Assembly: GCF_004364585.1 (NCBI RefSeq)
Contig: NZ_SOAN01000006.1
Coordinates: 1 to 64,000 of the forward strand
Reading direction: 5' to 3'
Origin: Nesterenkonia aurantiaca
GTDB taxonomy: Bacteria; Actinomycetota; Actinomycetes; Actinomycetales; Micrococcaceae
Length of the DNA stretch: 64,000 bases
Below are positions 54,823-63,577 of this stretch, in pieces (positions within the stretch are counted from its first letter, which is position 1; every line of letters begins with the position of its first letter). Below the pieces are notes generated by a model. The model was given only the letters and a program-made list of their open reading frames with translations, was not told the DNA's origin and ran no database searches. A program made the position numbers and the translations under genes.

Positions 54823-55327
54823 GGAGCGGGTCCTTGTCTGCGAGGTTCTCGGCGCGGTTCGTTCCAGAGCCGCCCGATCTGTTCTTCCCAGAGCAACCGC
54901 GAGCGGAGGGCTTCGATTCCTGATCCGGGGCAAGGTCACATTCGACGGCGATATCCCGGGCCCATGGATCCCTGCCCCCGGCGGCCCTATCGATCCCGCC
55001 GCTAACAGACGGTGACCAGGCTGCAGGCAGCGCTGAGCGATGCCGGGATCGAGGCCGGTGATCACAGCATCGACGTGCTGACCGGCTTTGCCCTGGAGCC
55101 GAACGGTCGCGTCGTGACCATTCCGGCCAGACCGGGCCATGCGTGGAGGGGCCTGAAGATGGCACGCCCGGAGGAATGCTCCCGGCCTACCGGCTGATCG
55201 GGCGAGCCGAGCGGGCAGAGACGCTGCAGCGCCATCTCGGCCTCTGATCTGGGACGCCCCGGGAGGAATCGACCCTGTGCACACGTGATTCGAGGAAAGG
55301 TGCATCTCTGGTGCCGTCAGGACATGC
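54823..55327. other. intergenic region with a possible gene remnant
   Basis: This stretch between the Old Yellow Enzyme gene and the small protein gene has no convincing gene. On the plus strand 55012-55197 reads TRLQAALSDAGIEAGDHSID and LTGFALEPNGRVVTIPARPG, and a +1-shifted frame continues to a stop at 55247 with AYRLIGRAERAETLQRHLGL. The two frames together look like the C-terminal end of a former protein that I cannot identify. No start or ribosome binding site is seen. Confidence 0.3.
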
Positions 55328-55358
55328 GAGAGGGCCGGTCATCAGGGCCGGCCCTCTC
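55328..55358 (-). terminator. terminator of the small protein gene
   Basis: GAGAGGGCCGG at 55328-55338 pairs perfectly with CCGGCCCTCTC at 55348-55358. It lies 45 bp downstream of the small minus-strand gene. Confidence 0.7.
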
Positions 55359-55402
55359 ACCAGATCTACAGCAATACACCAGTACCCACGCTGTTGCGTG
55401 AC

Positions 55403-55552
55403 TCAGCCTCGAGTCGTGTAGTCCGTGTGTTCGTCTCCCAAGCCCTGCTGGTAGTTCTTGACCAGACGTAGTTCGCCTTCGAGTCTCTGGATCGACTCTT
55501 CCAGCGACCGAAGCTTGTGCAGGACCTCATCCTGGAAATTGGTCTCGGACAT
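55403..55552 (-). CDS. 49-residue coiled-coil protein of unknown function
   Basis: A short minus-strand frame: it begins MSETNFQDEVLHKLRSLEES, continues with IQRLEGELRLVKNYQQGLGD, and ends with a polar tail. Leucine/isoleucine heptads suggest a coiled coil. AGAGGAG lies 4-5 nt before the ATG, a good ribosome binding site, and a terminator hairpin follows 45 bp after the stop. These flanks make it a likely real gene, although no family is recognised. Confidence 0.65.
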   Translation of the reverse strand: MSETNFQDEVLHKLRSLEESIQRLEGELRLVKNYQQGLGDEHTDYTTRG

Positions 55553-55802
55553 GTCGCTCTCCTCTAGGTAGCCCCGGTCCTGAGCGGGCCGGCTAGGTCT
55601 ACTGTAGATGTGTTCTGCGACACTGCACCCGCTCGGAGGTCTCCGGATGGTCTGCGTGCCACCGGTGAGGAATCCTGGCCAGGCGAACCCTTGACCGACA
55701 AGCTGTGCCGTCGTCTTTCACGTCCAGGGTGGAGTCGGCCACCTGAATCAGAGGCGAAGAGCGGTCAACTCGGTGACACAAGGCGCTGACCAGTGGTTCT
55801 TC

Positions 55803-55878
55803 TGGTCCCCCCGGCAGGATTCGAACCTGCGACACCCGCTTTAGGAGAGCGGTGCTCTATCCCCTGAGCTACGGAGGG
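55803..55878 (-). tRNA. tRNA-Arg (anticodon CCT)
   Basis: On the minus strand acceptor CCCTCCG pairs with CGGGGGG (one G-U pair). The anticodon stem CCGCT/AGCGG holds loop CTCCTAA, anticodon CCT reading AGG. The T arm is GCAGG-TTCGAAT-CCTGC. CCA is encoded (55803-55805). Confidence 0.94.
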
Positions 55879-55971
55879 CTGCGCGGTGAGGATCACCGGC
55901 GGATGCCGTGAGTCCAGCGCGGCACCGCACCATCCTACCTGCGGCGCCGGGTCTCTGCGGCTGGCCTGGGC

Positions 55972-56700
55972 CTAGGGTCGTTCCAAGCCCCGGCGGAACA
56001 GGCTCATCACTACGGCACTGATCACCACGGCCCCCAGAATGATCAACAGCGCCCAGCTGGCCATGGTGAATCCCGAGGCGACCGCCACGAGGCCCTCATC
56101 CAGCGGCTGCATGGTGAGGATCCGATCGATCAGGAAGTTCTCGATGATGTCCAGCGCCGCGAAGAGCGCCGCGCCGGTGAGCACGAACCAGCGGAAGACT
56201 CCGCGGCGCATGACCAGCCCGACCACGGCCCAGCTGCAGAGCAGGAAGGACAGTGGGAACAGGATGCCTGCGGTGCGGTGCAAGAAGCTGAGCTGACCGG
56301 TGGCGTCGGAGTCCATGACGTTGCGCAGCCGCTCGATGTCATCCACCGAATAGCCGAACAGGCGGCTGTCCGGCATCGAGAAGCCGCCGGCGAAATAGTT
56401 CATCTGCGGCAGCGCATAGAGGTGCAGATAGGCGAAGAGGAAGACCGTCAGCCCCAGGAGCGCGTAGAGCAGCAGGTGCGGGTTGGAGTCGGTGCCCTCA
56501 CCGGCGCGCTGACTGGCCGCACTGAGGTACCCGTCCTGGACGTCGTCGCGACGCTTCGGCGTCACGGAGAGGTCTCGACCCTCGCGGCGTGCCTGACGAA
56601 ATGCCCGAAGCCCGCCCGGAGCTCCAGGGGCTCCTGAGGATTCCTGCTCCGTGACCTCACGTGCAGGGTTGCCCCGCACCTTCTTGCGCCGCTTGGACAT
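55972..56700 (-). CDS. four-helix membrane protein of unknown function
   Basis: The 242-residue protein has a basic, disordered N-terminus of about 75 residues, one helix (LLLYALLGLTVFLFAYLHLY), an external loop of about 50 residues, then three more helices ending in SLFRRGLERP. The pattern LLYALLGLTVFLFAYLHLYALPQM and MDSDATGQLSFLHRTAGILF is not in a family I recognise. ATG at 56700 has AGGAGGG 4 nt upstream. It is divergent from the pcrA helicase gene with 99 bp between. Confidence 0.8.
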   Translation of the reverse strand: MSKRRKKVRGNPAREVTEQESSGAPGAPGGLRAFRQARREGRDLSVTPKRRDDVQDGYLSAASQRAGEGTDSNPHLLLYALLGLTVFLFAYLHLYALPQMNYFAGGFSMPDSRLFGYSVDDIERLRNVMDSDATGQLSFLHRTAGILFPLSFLLCSWAVVGLVMRRGVFRWFVLTGAALFAALDIIENFLIDRILTMQPLDEGLVAVASGFTMASWALLIILGAVVISAVVMSLFRRGLERP

Positions 56701-56799
56701 GACCCTCCTGGATAGATCCGCTTCACCTCCAGTCTGGCAGAGGTTCGCCCGCCCTCGCGCCGAGTCGGTGTCAGCTCCGACGCTTAGACTGGGGCCACC

Positions 56800-59517
56800 A
56801 TGGATTTCCTCTTCACCCCGCCGAAAGCCACGTCCGCCGATCGTCCGCGCCGGCCCACCGGCCCCAGCGCTGCAGCCAGCTCCGCCGCCCAGGACGACGG
56901 CGGCCCCGCTGTGCTGCAGCAGGACCAGGCGCCTGCCGCGCCGGCCCCCGCCGATGCGGTGGCCGAGTTGAACCCGGAGCAGCAGGCGGCCGTGCTGCAC
57001 TCGGGCTCCCCGCTGCTGATCGTCGCCGGAGCCGGCTCCGGCAAGACCCGGGTGCTGACCCGCCGGGTGGTGCACCTGCTGCGCAGCGGGTCCGCCCGCC
57101 CGCACGAGATCCTGGCGATCACCTTCACCAACAAGGCCGCCCGAGAGATGAAGGACCGTATCGCGGAGATGATCGGGCCGCCTGCTGAGCGCATGTGGAT
57201 CTCCACCTTCCACTCCTCCTGTGTGCGCATCCTGCGCGCGGAGGCCGCCCATCTGGGGCGCCGAACCACATTCACGATCTACGACAGCGCCGATTCGCTG
57301 CGGCTGATCACCACCATCGCGAAGTCCCACGACCTGGACCCGAAGCGGTTCGCCCCGCGGGCGCTGAAGAACAAGATCTCCGCGCTGAAGAACGAACTCA
57401 TCGACGCCGACCAGTTCCAGTCCACCGCGGCCCACGAGCCGTTCTCCGAAGCGGTCGCCACCGTCTACCGGGAGTACAGCGAACGGCTTCGCGCGGCCAA
57501 CGCCTACGATTTCGACGACCTGCTCGCCGAGACCGTCTACATGTTCGACGCCTTCCCGCGGATCCTGGACAGCTACCGTCGGCGATTCCGCCACGTGCTG
57601 GTCGATGAGTACCAGGACACCAACCACGCCCAGTACCGACTGGTCCGCCAGCTCACCGGCCCCACCAGTCCTGCCGGCTCCACCGAGACCACCGCGGACG
57701 CCATGGCCCAGGTGCCCACGCCCGGGGCGGAGCTGACCGTGGTGGGTGACTCGGACCAGTCCATCTACGCCTTCCGCGGCGCCGATATCCGCAACATCGT
57801 GGAGTTCGCGCGTGACTACCCCGACGCCACCACGATCAAGCTGGAGCAGAACTACCGCTCCACGCAGACCATCCTCAACGCCGCGAACGCGGTGATCTCG
57901 CAGAACCCGAACCGGACCGAGAAGAAGCTCTGGACCGCGCTCGGCGAGGGCTCTCCGGTGGTGCTTCACGTGGCCCCCTCGGAGAACGATGAGGCCGAGT
58001 GGATCGCGCGCACCATCGACTCGCTCGGTGACGAGCACGGGATCAGGCCCTCAGACGTCGCCGTGTTCTACCGGACCAACGCGCAGTCGCGCTCGCTGGA
58101 GGAACGGCTGATCAACCGCGGCATCCCGTATCGGGTCATCGGCGGCACTCGGTTCTACGACCGCAAAGAGATCAAGGACGCGCTGGCCTACCTGCGGGTG
58201 GTCAACAACCCCGACGACGACGTCAACCTGCGCCGGATCCTCAACGAGCCCAAACGCGGGATCGGGGAGCGCGCCGAGGGTGCCGTGGCCACGCTGGCCA
58301 CCCGGGACCGCACCACCTTCCTGGAGGCGCTGCGCCGAGCCGAGGAGGCCCCCGGGATCGCGACCCGCTCGCTGAAGGCGATCGCCTCCTTCGTGCGGAT
58401 GATCGATGACCTGATCCAGCTCAACCAGGACGGCCGGCCCTCGGTGGTGCTCGAAGCCGTGTTGGAACAGTCCGGCATGCTCGAAGCGCTGCGCCAGTCC
58501 AAGGACCTCCAGGACGAGTCCCGGGCGGACAACCTCGGCGAGCTGGTGGCGGTGGTCAAGGAGTATGAGACCGAGGCCGCCGCGGCTGACTCGGCGAGAG
58601 ACACCGCCGGGGACACCGCCGGGGACACCGCCGGGGGAGTCGTCCAAGGTGATGACTTCCTCGAGACCGAGGCCGGGTCCACGGCGCAGGGCGAGGCAGG
58701 TCTCGCCGGGGCAGAGCCGCAGGAGGGCCCCGGTGCACTGGCGAACTTCCTGGAGCAGGTCTCCCTGGTCGCCGACGCCGACGCGATCCCCTCGGCCGGT
58801 GACGAGGAGTCCCAGCGGCTAGCTGTGGAGCAGGGACAGGTCACCCTGATGACCCTGCACACCGCGAAGGGCCTCGAGTTCCCGGTGGTCTTCCTCACCG
58901 GCATGGAACACGGGATCTTCCCGCATTCGCGGTCGATGTCAGATCCCGAGGAGCTCGCCGAGGAGCGCCGGCTGGCCTACGTGGGTCTGACCCGCGCCCG
59001 GCAGCGGCTCTACCTCTCACGAGCCGAGTCCCGGCACCTGTGGGGCCAGCACCAGTTCAACCCGCCGAGCCAGTTCCTCGGAGAGATCCCCGAGGAGCTC
59101 ATCGAGGTCAGCGCCGGGTCCTCCACCTCCTCGCGCGGCCCCCGATTCGGCTCCCCAGGGTTCGGCGGTTCCATCCAGGGTGGCGCGGGCAGCCTCAGCG
59201 GCGGCTGGGGCTCGGGGTCGAATTCCTACGGCGCCGGTGCACCGCGGTCCGGCGCGACCATCTACGGCGCGGCCGACAGCTCGAAGACCTCCTCCTCGCT
59301 GCCCGGGGCCACCCGTGGCGCGGCGCCGAGCCAGGTGGATCCGGATCGTGAGATCCCCAGTCTGAGCCCCGGAGACCGGGTCAGCCACAAGCGCTTCGGG
59401 GTCGGTGAGGTGCTCGCGGTCGAAGGAACCGGCGCCAAGACCGTGGCCAAGGTGAGCTTCGCCGGGTCCGAGAAGCGACTCCTCCTGCGATATGCTCCAC
59501 TGGAGAAGGTCAGCTGA
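56800..59517 (+). CDS. pcrA: ATP-dependent DNA helicase PcrA/UvrD
   Basis: A 905-residue superfamily 1A 3'-5' helicase for repair and replication restart. Q motif LNPEQQAAVLHSG, motif I VAGAGSGKTRVLT, motif II LVDEYQDTNHAQYRL, VTLMTLHTAKGLEFPVVFLT (motif V) and YVGLTRARQRLYL (motif VI). The C-terminus VSHKRFGVGEVLAVEGTG is the PcrA RNA-polymerase-binding tudor-like domain. A low-complexity insert (about residues 590-630) has the motif GDTA three times. Upstream residues 1-55 are disordered. The gene is followed by sucC after 73 bp. Confidence 0.96.
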   Translation: MDFLFTPPKATSADRPRRPTGPSAAASSAAQDDGGPAVLQQDQAPAAPAPADAVAELNPEQQAAVLHSGSPLLIVAGAGSGKTRVLTRRVVHLLRSGSARPHEILAITFTNKAAREMKDRIAEMIGPPAERMWISTFHSSCVRILRAEAAHLGRRTTFTIYDSADSLRLITTIAKSHDLDPKRFAPRALKNKISALKNELIDADQFQSTAAHEPFSEAVATVYREYSERLRAANAYDFDDLLAETVYMFDAFPRILDSYRRRFRHVLVDEYQDTNHAQYRLVRQLTGPTSPAGSTETTADAMAQVPTPGAELTVVGDSDQSIYAFRGADIRNIVEFARDYPDATTIKLEQNYRSTQTILNAANAVISQNPNRTEKKLWTALGEGSPVVLHVAPSENDEAEWIARTIDSLGDEHGIRPSDVAVFYRTNAQSRSLEERLINRGIPYRVIGGTRFYDRKEIKDALAYLRVVNNPDDDVNLRRILNEPKRGIGERAEGAVATLATRDRTTFLEALRRAEEAPGIATRSLKAIASFVRMIDDLIQLNQDGRPSVVLEAVLEQSGMLEALRQSKDLQDESRADNLGELVAVVKEYETEAAAADSARDTAGDTAGDTAGGVVQGDDFLETEAGSTAQGEAGLAGAEPQEGPGALANFLEQVSLVADADAIPSAGDEESQRLAVEQGQVTLMTLHTAKGLEFPVVFLTGMEHGIFPHSRSMSDPEELAEERRLAYVGLTRARQRLYLSRAESRHLWGQHQFNPPSQFLGEIPEELIEVSAGSSTSSRGPRFGSPGFGGSIQGGAGSLSGGWGSGSNSYGAGAPRSGATIYGAADSSKTSSSLPGATRGAAPSQVDPDREIPSLSPGDRVSHKRFGVGEVLAVEGTGAKTVAKVSFAGSEKRLLLRYAPLEKVS
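58600..58635 (+). repeat. three 12-bp units in pcrA
   Basis: GACACCGCCGGG is repeated exactly three times from 58600 to 58635, in frame, giving Asp-Thr-Ala-Gly three times in the variable loop of domain 2B. Confidence 0.9.
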
Positions 59518-59590
59518 GCGCTGCGCGTGAAGCGCGCCGCGCCGTCGGCCTTCACATGTAGAGATGACTTCGACGTAGAAGGACACACAC

Positions 59591-60769
59591 GTGGACCTGT
59601 ATGAGTACCAGGCGCGCGATCTCTTCGAGGCACACGGTGTTCCCGTGCTGGCCGGAATCGTGGCGCAGACCCCGGAAGAAGCGAAGGCGGCCGCCGAGAA
59701 GATCGGTGGCGTCGTCGTCGTCAAGGCTCAGGTAAAGGTCGGAGGCCGCGGCAAAGCCGGCGGCGTCAAACTTGCCAAGAGCGCCGATGAAGCGCAGCAG
59801 CATGCTGAAGCCATTCTGGGCATGGACATCAAGGGGCACACCGTGCACCGCGTGATGATCGCCCAGGGTGCAGACATTGCAGATGAGTACTACTTCTCGA
59901 TCCTGCTGGACCGCGCCAACCGCGACTACCTCGTCATGTGCTCCAAGGAGGGCGGCGTGGAGATCGAGCAGCTCGCCGTCGAGCGCCCCGAGGCGCTGGC
60001 CCGGGTGAGCGTCGATCCGAACACCGGCATCGATGCGGCCAAGGCCAAGGAGATCGCTGAGCAGGCCGGATTCCCTGAAGACCAGCACGAGCAGCTGAGC
60101 CACGCGTTCATCCAGCTGTGGAACGTCTTCTCCAAGGAGGACGCCACCCTGGTCGAGGTGAACCCGCTGGTGAAGACCGGCGACGGGCAGATCATCGCGC
60201 TCGACGGCAAGGTCACCATCGACGAGAACGCCGAGTTCCGTCAGCCGGCACACGCGGAGCTCGTCGACGAGCAGACCGAGGACCCGCTGGAGGCCAAGGC
60301 CAAGGCCAACGATCTGAACTACGTCAAGCTTGACGGTCAGGTCGGCATCATCGGCAACGGCGCCGGTCTGGTCATGTCCACCCTGGACGTCGTGGCCTAC
60401 GCAGGCGAGGCCCACGGCGGCGTGAAGCCCGCGAACTTCCTCGACATCGGCGGCGGCGCCTCGGCCGAGGTCATGGCCAACGGCCTTGACGTCATCCTCG
60501 GTGACGAGCAGGTCGAGTCCGTGTTCGTCAACGTCTTCGGCGGCATCACCTCCTGCGACGCTGTGGCCAACGGCATCGTGAAGGCCCTGGAGATCCTCGG
60601 GGACTCCGCCACCAAGCCGCTCGTGGTCCGCCTCGACGGCAACAACGTGGAGGAGGGACGCCGCATTCTCGAAGCGGCGAACCACCCGCTCGTCACCACC
60701 GCTGACACCATGGACGCCGGCGCCGACAAGGCCGCCGAACTTGCGCACTCCGCGCGGACTGACAAGTAA
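59591..60769 (+). CDS. sucC: succinyl-CoA synthetase beta subunit
   Basis: SucC with SucD makes succinate and ATP (or GTP) from succinyl-CoA. The 392-residue beta chain has an ATP-grasp domain ([20 protein letters not shown]) and the flavodoxin-like C-terminal domain with [16 protein letters not shown] and [19 protein letters not shown] at 59591 starts it. sucD follows after 15 bp. Confidence 0.97.
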   Translation: MDLYEYQARDLFEAHGVPVLAGIVAQTPEEAKAAAEKIGGVVVVKAQVKVGGRGKAGGVKLAKSADEAQQHAEAILGMDIKGHTVHRVMIAQGADIADEYYFSILLDRANRDYLVMCSKEGGVEIEQLAVERPEALARVSVDPNTGIDAAKAKEIAEQAGFPEDQHEQLSHAFIQLWNVFSKEDATLVEVNPLVKTGDGQIIALDGKVTIDENAEFRQPAHAELVDEQTEDPLEAKAKANDLNYVKLDGQVGIIGNGAGLVMSTLDVVAYAGEAHGGVKPANFLDIGGGASAEVMANGLDVILGDEQVESVFVNVFGGITSCDAVANGIVKALEILGDSATKPLVVRLDGNNVEEGRRILEAANHPLVTTADTMDAGADKAAELAHSARTDK

Positions 60770-60784
60770 GGACCTGCTCACACA

Positions 60785-61699
60785 ATGTCTATCTACCTGA
60801 ACAAGGACTCCAAGGTCATCGTCCAGGGCATCACCGGCGGCGAGGGCACCAAGCACACCGCCCTGATGCTCAAAGCAGGCACCAACATCGTCGGTGGAGT
60901 GAATGCTCGCAAGGCCGGCACCGCCGTGTCCCACAAGGACAAGGCCGGCAATGATGTCGAGCTGCCCGTGTTCGCCTCCGTGGCCGAGGCCATGGAGAAG
61001 ACCGGCGCCGACGTCTCGGTGGCCTTCGTGCCGCCGAAGTTCGCCAAGGACGCCGCCGTGGAGGCCATCGAAGCCGGCATCGGCCTGCTCGTGGTCATCA
61101 CCGAGGGCATCCCGGTGCAGGACTCCGCGGAGTTCTTCAACCTCTCGCTGACCAAGACCGGTGCCGACGGCAAGCCCGTCACCCGGATCATCGGCCCGAA
61201 CTGCCCCGGCATCATCACCCCGGGTCAGGCGCTGGCAGGCATCACCCCGTCCAACATCACCGAAGCCGGGCCCATCGGTCTGGTCTCGAAGTCCGGGACG
61301 CTGACCTACCAGATGATGTACGAGCTTCGCGACATCGGCTTCTCCACCTCCATCGGCATCGGCGGTGACCCAGTCATCGGCACCACCCACATCGATGCGC
61401 TGGAGGCCTTTGAGAACGATCCGGAGACCAAGGCCATCGTGATGATCGGCGAGATCGGCGGCGACGCTGAAGAGCGCGCAGCCGACTACATCAAGGCTCA
61501 TGTCACCAAACCCGTCGTGGGCTACGTGGCTGGCTTCACCGCACCCGAGGGCAAGACCATGGGCCACGCCGGCGCCATCGTCTCCGGCGGCTCGGGCACG
61601 GCTGAAGGCAAGAAGGAGGCACTGGAGGCCGCAGGGGTGAAGGTCGGCAAGACGCCGTCCGAGACCGCTGCGCTGCTTCGCGAGGTCTTCAAGGGCTGA
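60785..61699 (+). CDS. sucD: succinyl-CoA synthetase alpha subunit
   Basis: The 304-residue alpha chain binds CoA ([19 protein letters not shown], near the N-terminus; [14 protein letters not shown]) and carries the phosphorylated His in [15 protein letters not shown] at residue 261. It forms an operon with sucC and ends in a terminator. Confidence 0.97.
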   Translation: MSIYLNKDSKVIVQGITGGEGTKHTALMLKAGTNIVGGVNARKAGTAVSHKDKAGNDVELPVFASVAEAMEKTGADVSVAFVPPKFAKDAAVEAIEAGIGLLVVITEGIPVQDSAEFFNLSLTKTGADGKPVTRIIGPNCPGIITPGQALAGITPSNITEAGPIGLVSKSGTLTYQMMYELRDIGFSTSIGIGGDPVIGTTHIDALEAFENDPETKAIVMIGEIGGDAEERAADYIKAHVTKPVVGYVAGFTAPEGKTMGHAGAIVSGGSGTAEGKKEALEAAGVKVGKTPSETAALLREVFKG

Positions 61700-61720
61700 G
61701 GCCTGATCCACACCGCAGTG

Positions 61721-61753
61721 CGGGGCCGTTCCTGATCATCAGGGGCGGCCCCG
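61721..61753 (+). terminator. sucCD terminator
   Basis: CGGGGCCG at 61721-61728 pairs with CGGCCCCG at 61746-61753, and inner CCTGA pairs with TCAGG. It starts 21 nt after the sucD stop. Confidence 0.8.
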
Positions 61754-61801
61754 TCCTCGTCTGTGCGCCCTGCCGGAGCGGGCCAGGTGTCGACCCCGGC
61801 C

Positions 61802-62254
61802 TCAGCCGCCCTCGGAGCCCTCGCCCAGCTCCCGCTCGGGATGCTCGCCGAACTGGAAATGCCGGCCGCTGATCTCCTCGGGACGGATCCGCACGAAGAA
61901 GTCCTTGATGGTCGGGACCCAGGGCTTCAGGTTCAGCTCCTCGGCCGCCTCCCGTTCGGCGGAGGTCTCCAGGCGGGTGGCCGTGCCGCGCAGCACCACG
62001 GACCAGGCCTGATCGGAGAGGATCCCATCGGCCTCGAAGACCACGCTCTCATTGACCGCCATCTCGGCGAGCTTCGAGCCCGGCGCGGTGCGCAGCACGA
62101 TCGAGCGGTCCTGGACCGCGCAGTTGACCGGGAAGATATCGGCCCGCCCGCCCACCACGGTCACCAGGCGGCCATGCGCAACGCGTTCCAACAGACTCCA
62201 GCACTGGTCCTCGCTCAGTACCAGGACCGGTTCGCCCTCAGGGTGTTCAAACAT
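61802..62254 (-). CDS. PNPOx-fold flavin-binding protein
   Basis: A 150-residue protein with a split-barrel pyridoxamine 5'-phosphate oxidase-like fold: LLERVAHGRLVTVVGGRADI, FPVNCAVQDRSIVLRTAPGS and AWSVVLRGTATRLETSAERE. Many proteins of this kind bind FMN or F420 and reduce small molecules; actual cofactor and substrate are unknown. ATG at 62254 follows GGAAGG, better than ATG at 62287. It is convergent with sucD. Confidence 0.85.
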   Translation of the reverse strand: MFEHPEGEPVLVLSEDQCWSLLERVAHGRLVTVVGGRADIFPVNCAVQDRSIVLRTAPGSKLAEMAVNESVVFEADGILSDQAWSVVLRGTATRLETSAEREAAEELNLKPWVPTIKDFFVRIRPEEISGRHFQFGEHPERELGEGSEGG

Positions 62255-62381
62255 CGTCGCCGCCTTCCAGCCGGTGATGCACCTCACTGTGCACCACCGA
62301 GTCTAGACCGTGTCCACAGCGCGCAGCAGAGTCGGCCGGGACCGGATCAGGCCATGGATCCAGCGCTGAGGAGCCCATTGA

Positions 62382-63518
62382 TCAGACCACGGTGACCCCG
62401 AGGAGCGAACCCAGGAGATACGTCACTGCGGCTGCCCCGAGGCCGATGCCCAGCTGGCGCAGCCCGCGCTTGACCGGTGAGGCCCCGGAGAGCAGCCCCA
62501 CGATGGCGCCGGTGCCCAGCAGCGCGACCCCGACCAGCGCACTGGCGATGATGATCGCGGAGGCCCCTTCGGCTCCCAGGAGATACGGCAGCACCGGAAT
62601 GGTCGCCCCGACCGCGAAGAAGACGAAGCTGGACCCTGCGGCGTGCCAGGCCGAACCGACGGCGGCGTGGGCATCGGCGGGCTCCCCCGGATCGTGGGAG
62701 AGCTCGGGCTTGCAGTCACAGGCGAAGACGTCGAGCCGCTCGAGCGCACGGTGCTCGGCGTCGGCCTCGCTCATGCCGCGGGCCCGATAGACCAGGATCA
62801 GCTCGTTGTGGTCGAAATCGAGGTCCGGAGCGGCGCGCAGGGTGACCTGAGTGGGTCGGGTGGCGTCGAGCAGCTCGCGCTGGCTGCGCACCGAGACGTA
62901 CTCACCGGCGGCCATCGAGAGCGCCCCGGCCAGCAGCCCCGCGATACCGGTGAGCAGGATGACGCCGGTCCCGACGCCGGTCCCGCCCATGCCCACGATC
63001 AGGGCCAGGTTCGAGACCAGGCCGTCGTTGGCGCCGAAGACCGCCGCGCGGAACCCCCCGGAGAGCTTCTCCCGGCCGCGGGTGGCCAGGGCCCGGACGA
63101 CCTCCTCATGAATGGCCTCATCGGCGGCCATCCGGGCGGTCGCGTCGTCGTCGTCGTCATAGGGTGAGCCGCCCTCGGCGCGCTGGGCCAGCGCCAGGAT
63201 GAACACCGACCCGAAGATCCGCGCCATCCAGCCCAGCAGCACCCGGTGGGCCGAGGGGGCGGGCAGCCGTTCGGCGTCGGGTCCCAAGAGCTCCCGCCAA
63301 TGCAGCTCATGGCGCTTCTCCGCAGCGGCCAGGCCAAGCAGGATCTGGCGCTCCTCACCGCGCTTGCGCTCCGCGAGAGCGGTATAGAGCCGCCCCTCGG
63401 CCTGCTCATCGGCGAGGTATCTACGCCACCGGCGGATCTGCCGCGGGGTCGGGGCGGGGTTCTGCGTGTGTGACGCACTCGGGTCAGCCGAGTGGTCTGC
63501 GGGATCGGGGGAGCTCAT
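62382..63518 (-). CDS. ferritin-like domain fused to VIT1/CCC1-type transporter
   Basis: The 378-residue protein begins with a disordered segment, then a helical ferritin/rubrerythrin-like part (YTALAERKRGEERQILLGLA; AAEKRHELHWRELLG carrying Glu and His), then a membrane domain like VIT1/CCC1: FGANDGLVSNLALIVGMGG, SMAAGEYVSVRSQRELL and three to four C-terminal helices. Such proteins move Fe(II) or Mn(II) across a membrane. The cytoplasmic metal-binding loop between the membrane parts is CDCKPELSHDP-containing. It may export excess iron or manganese. Confidence 0.88.
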   Translation of the reverse strand: MSSPDPADHSADPSASHTQNPAPTPRQIRRWRRYLADEQAEGRLYTALAERKRGEERQILLGLAAAEKRHELHWRELLGPDAERLPAPSAHRVLLGWMARIFGSVFILALAQRAEGGSPYDDDDDATARMAADEAIHEEVVRALATRGREKLSGGFRAAVFGANDGLVSNLALIVGMGGTGVGTGVILLTGIAGLLAGALSMAAGEYVSVRSQRELLDATRPTQVTLRAAPDLDFDHNELILVYRARGMSEADAEHRALERLDVFACDCKPELSHDPGEPADAHAAVGSAWHAAGSSFVFFAVGATIPVLPYLLGAEGASAIIIASALVGVALLGTGAIVGLLSGASPVKRGLRQLGIGLGAAAVTYLLGSLLGVTVV

Positions 63519-63577
63519 TGAGCTCAGTCTTCCCGATCTTCGGTCGCCGCGGACCTCGCGACCGCCTGTGACGAAGT

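Noticed and set aside
59552-61711. A 719-codon frame antisense to sucCD
   Set aside because: sucC and sucD are unmistakable on the plus strand; the antisense frame has Asp/His/Gly-rich composition typical of mirror frames.
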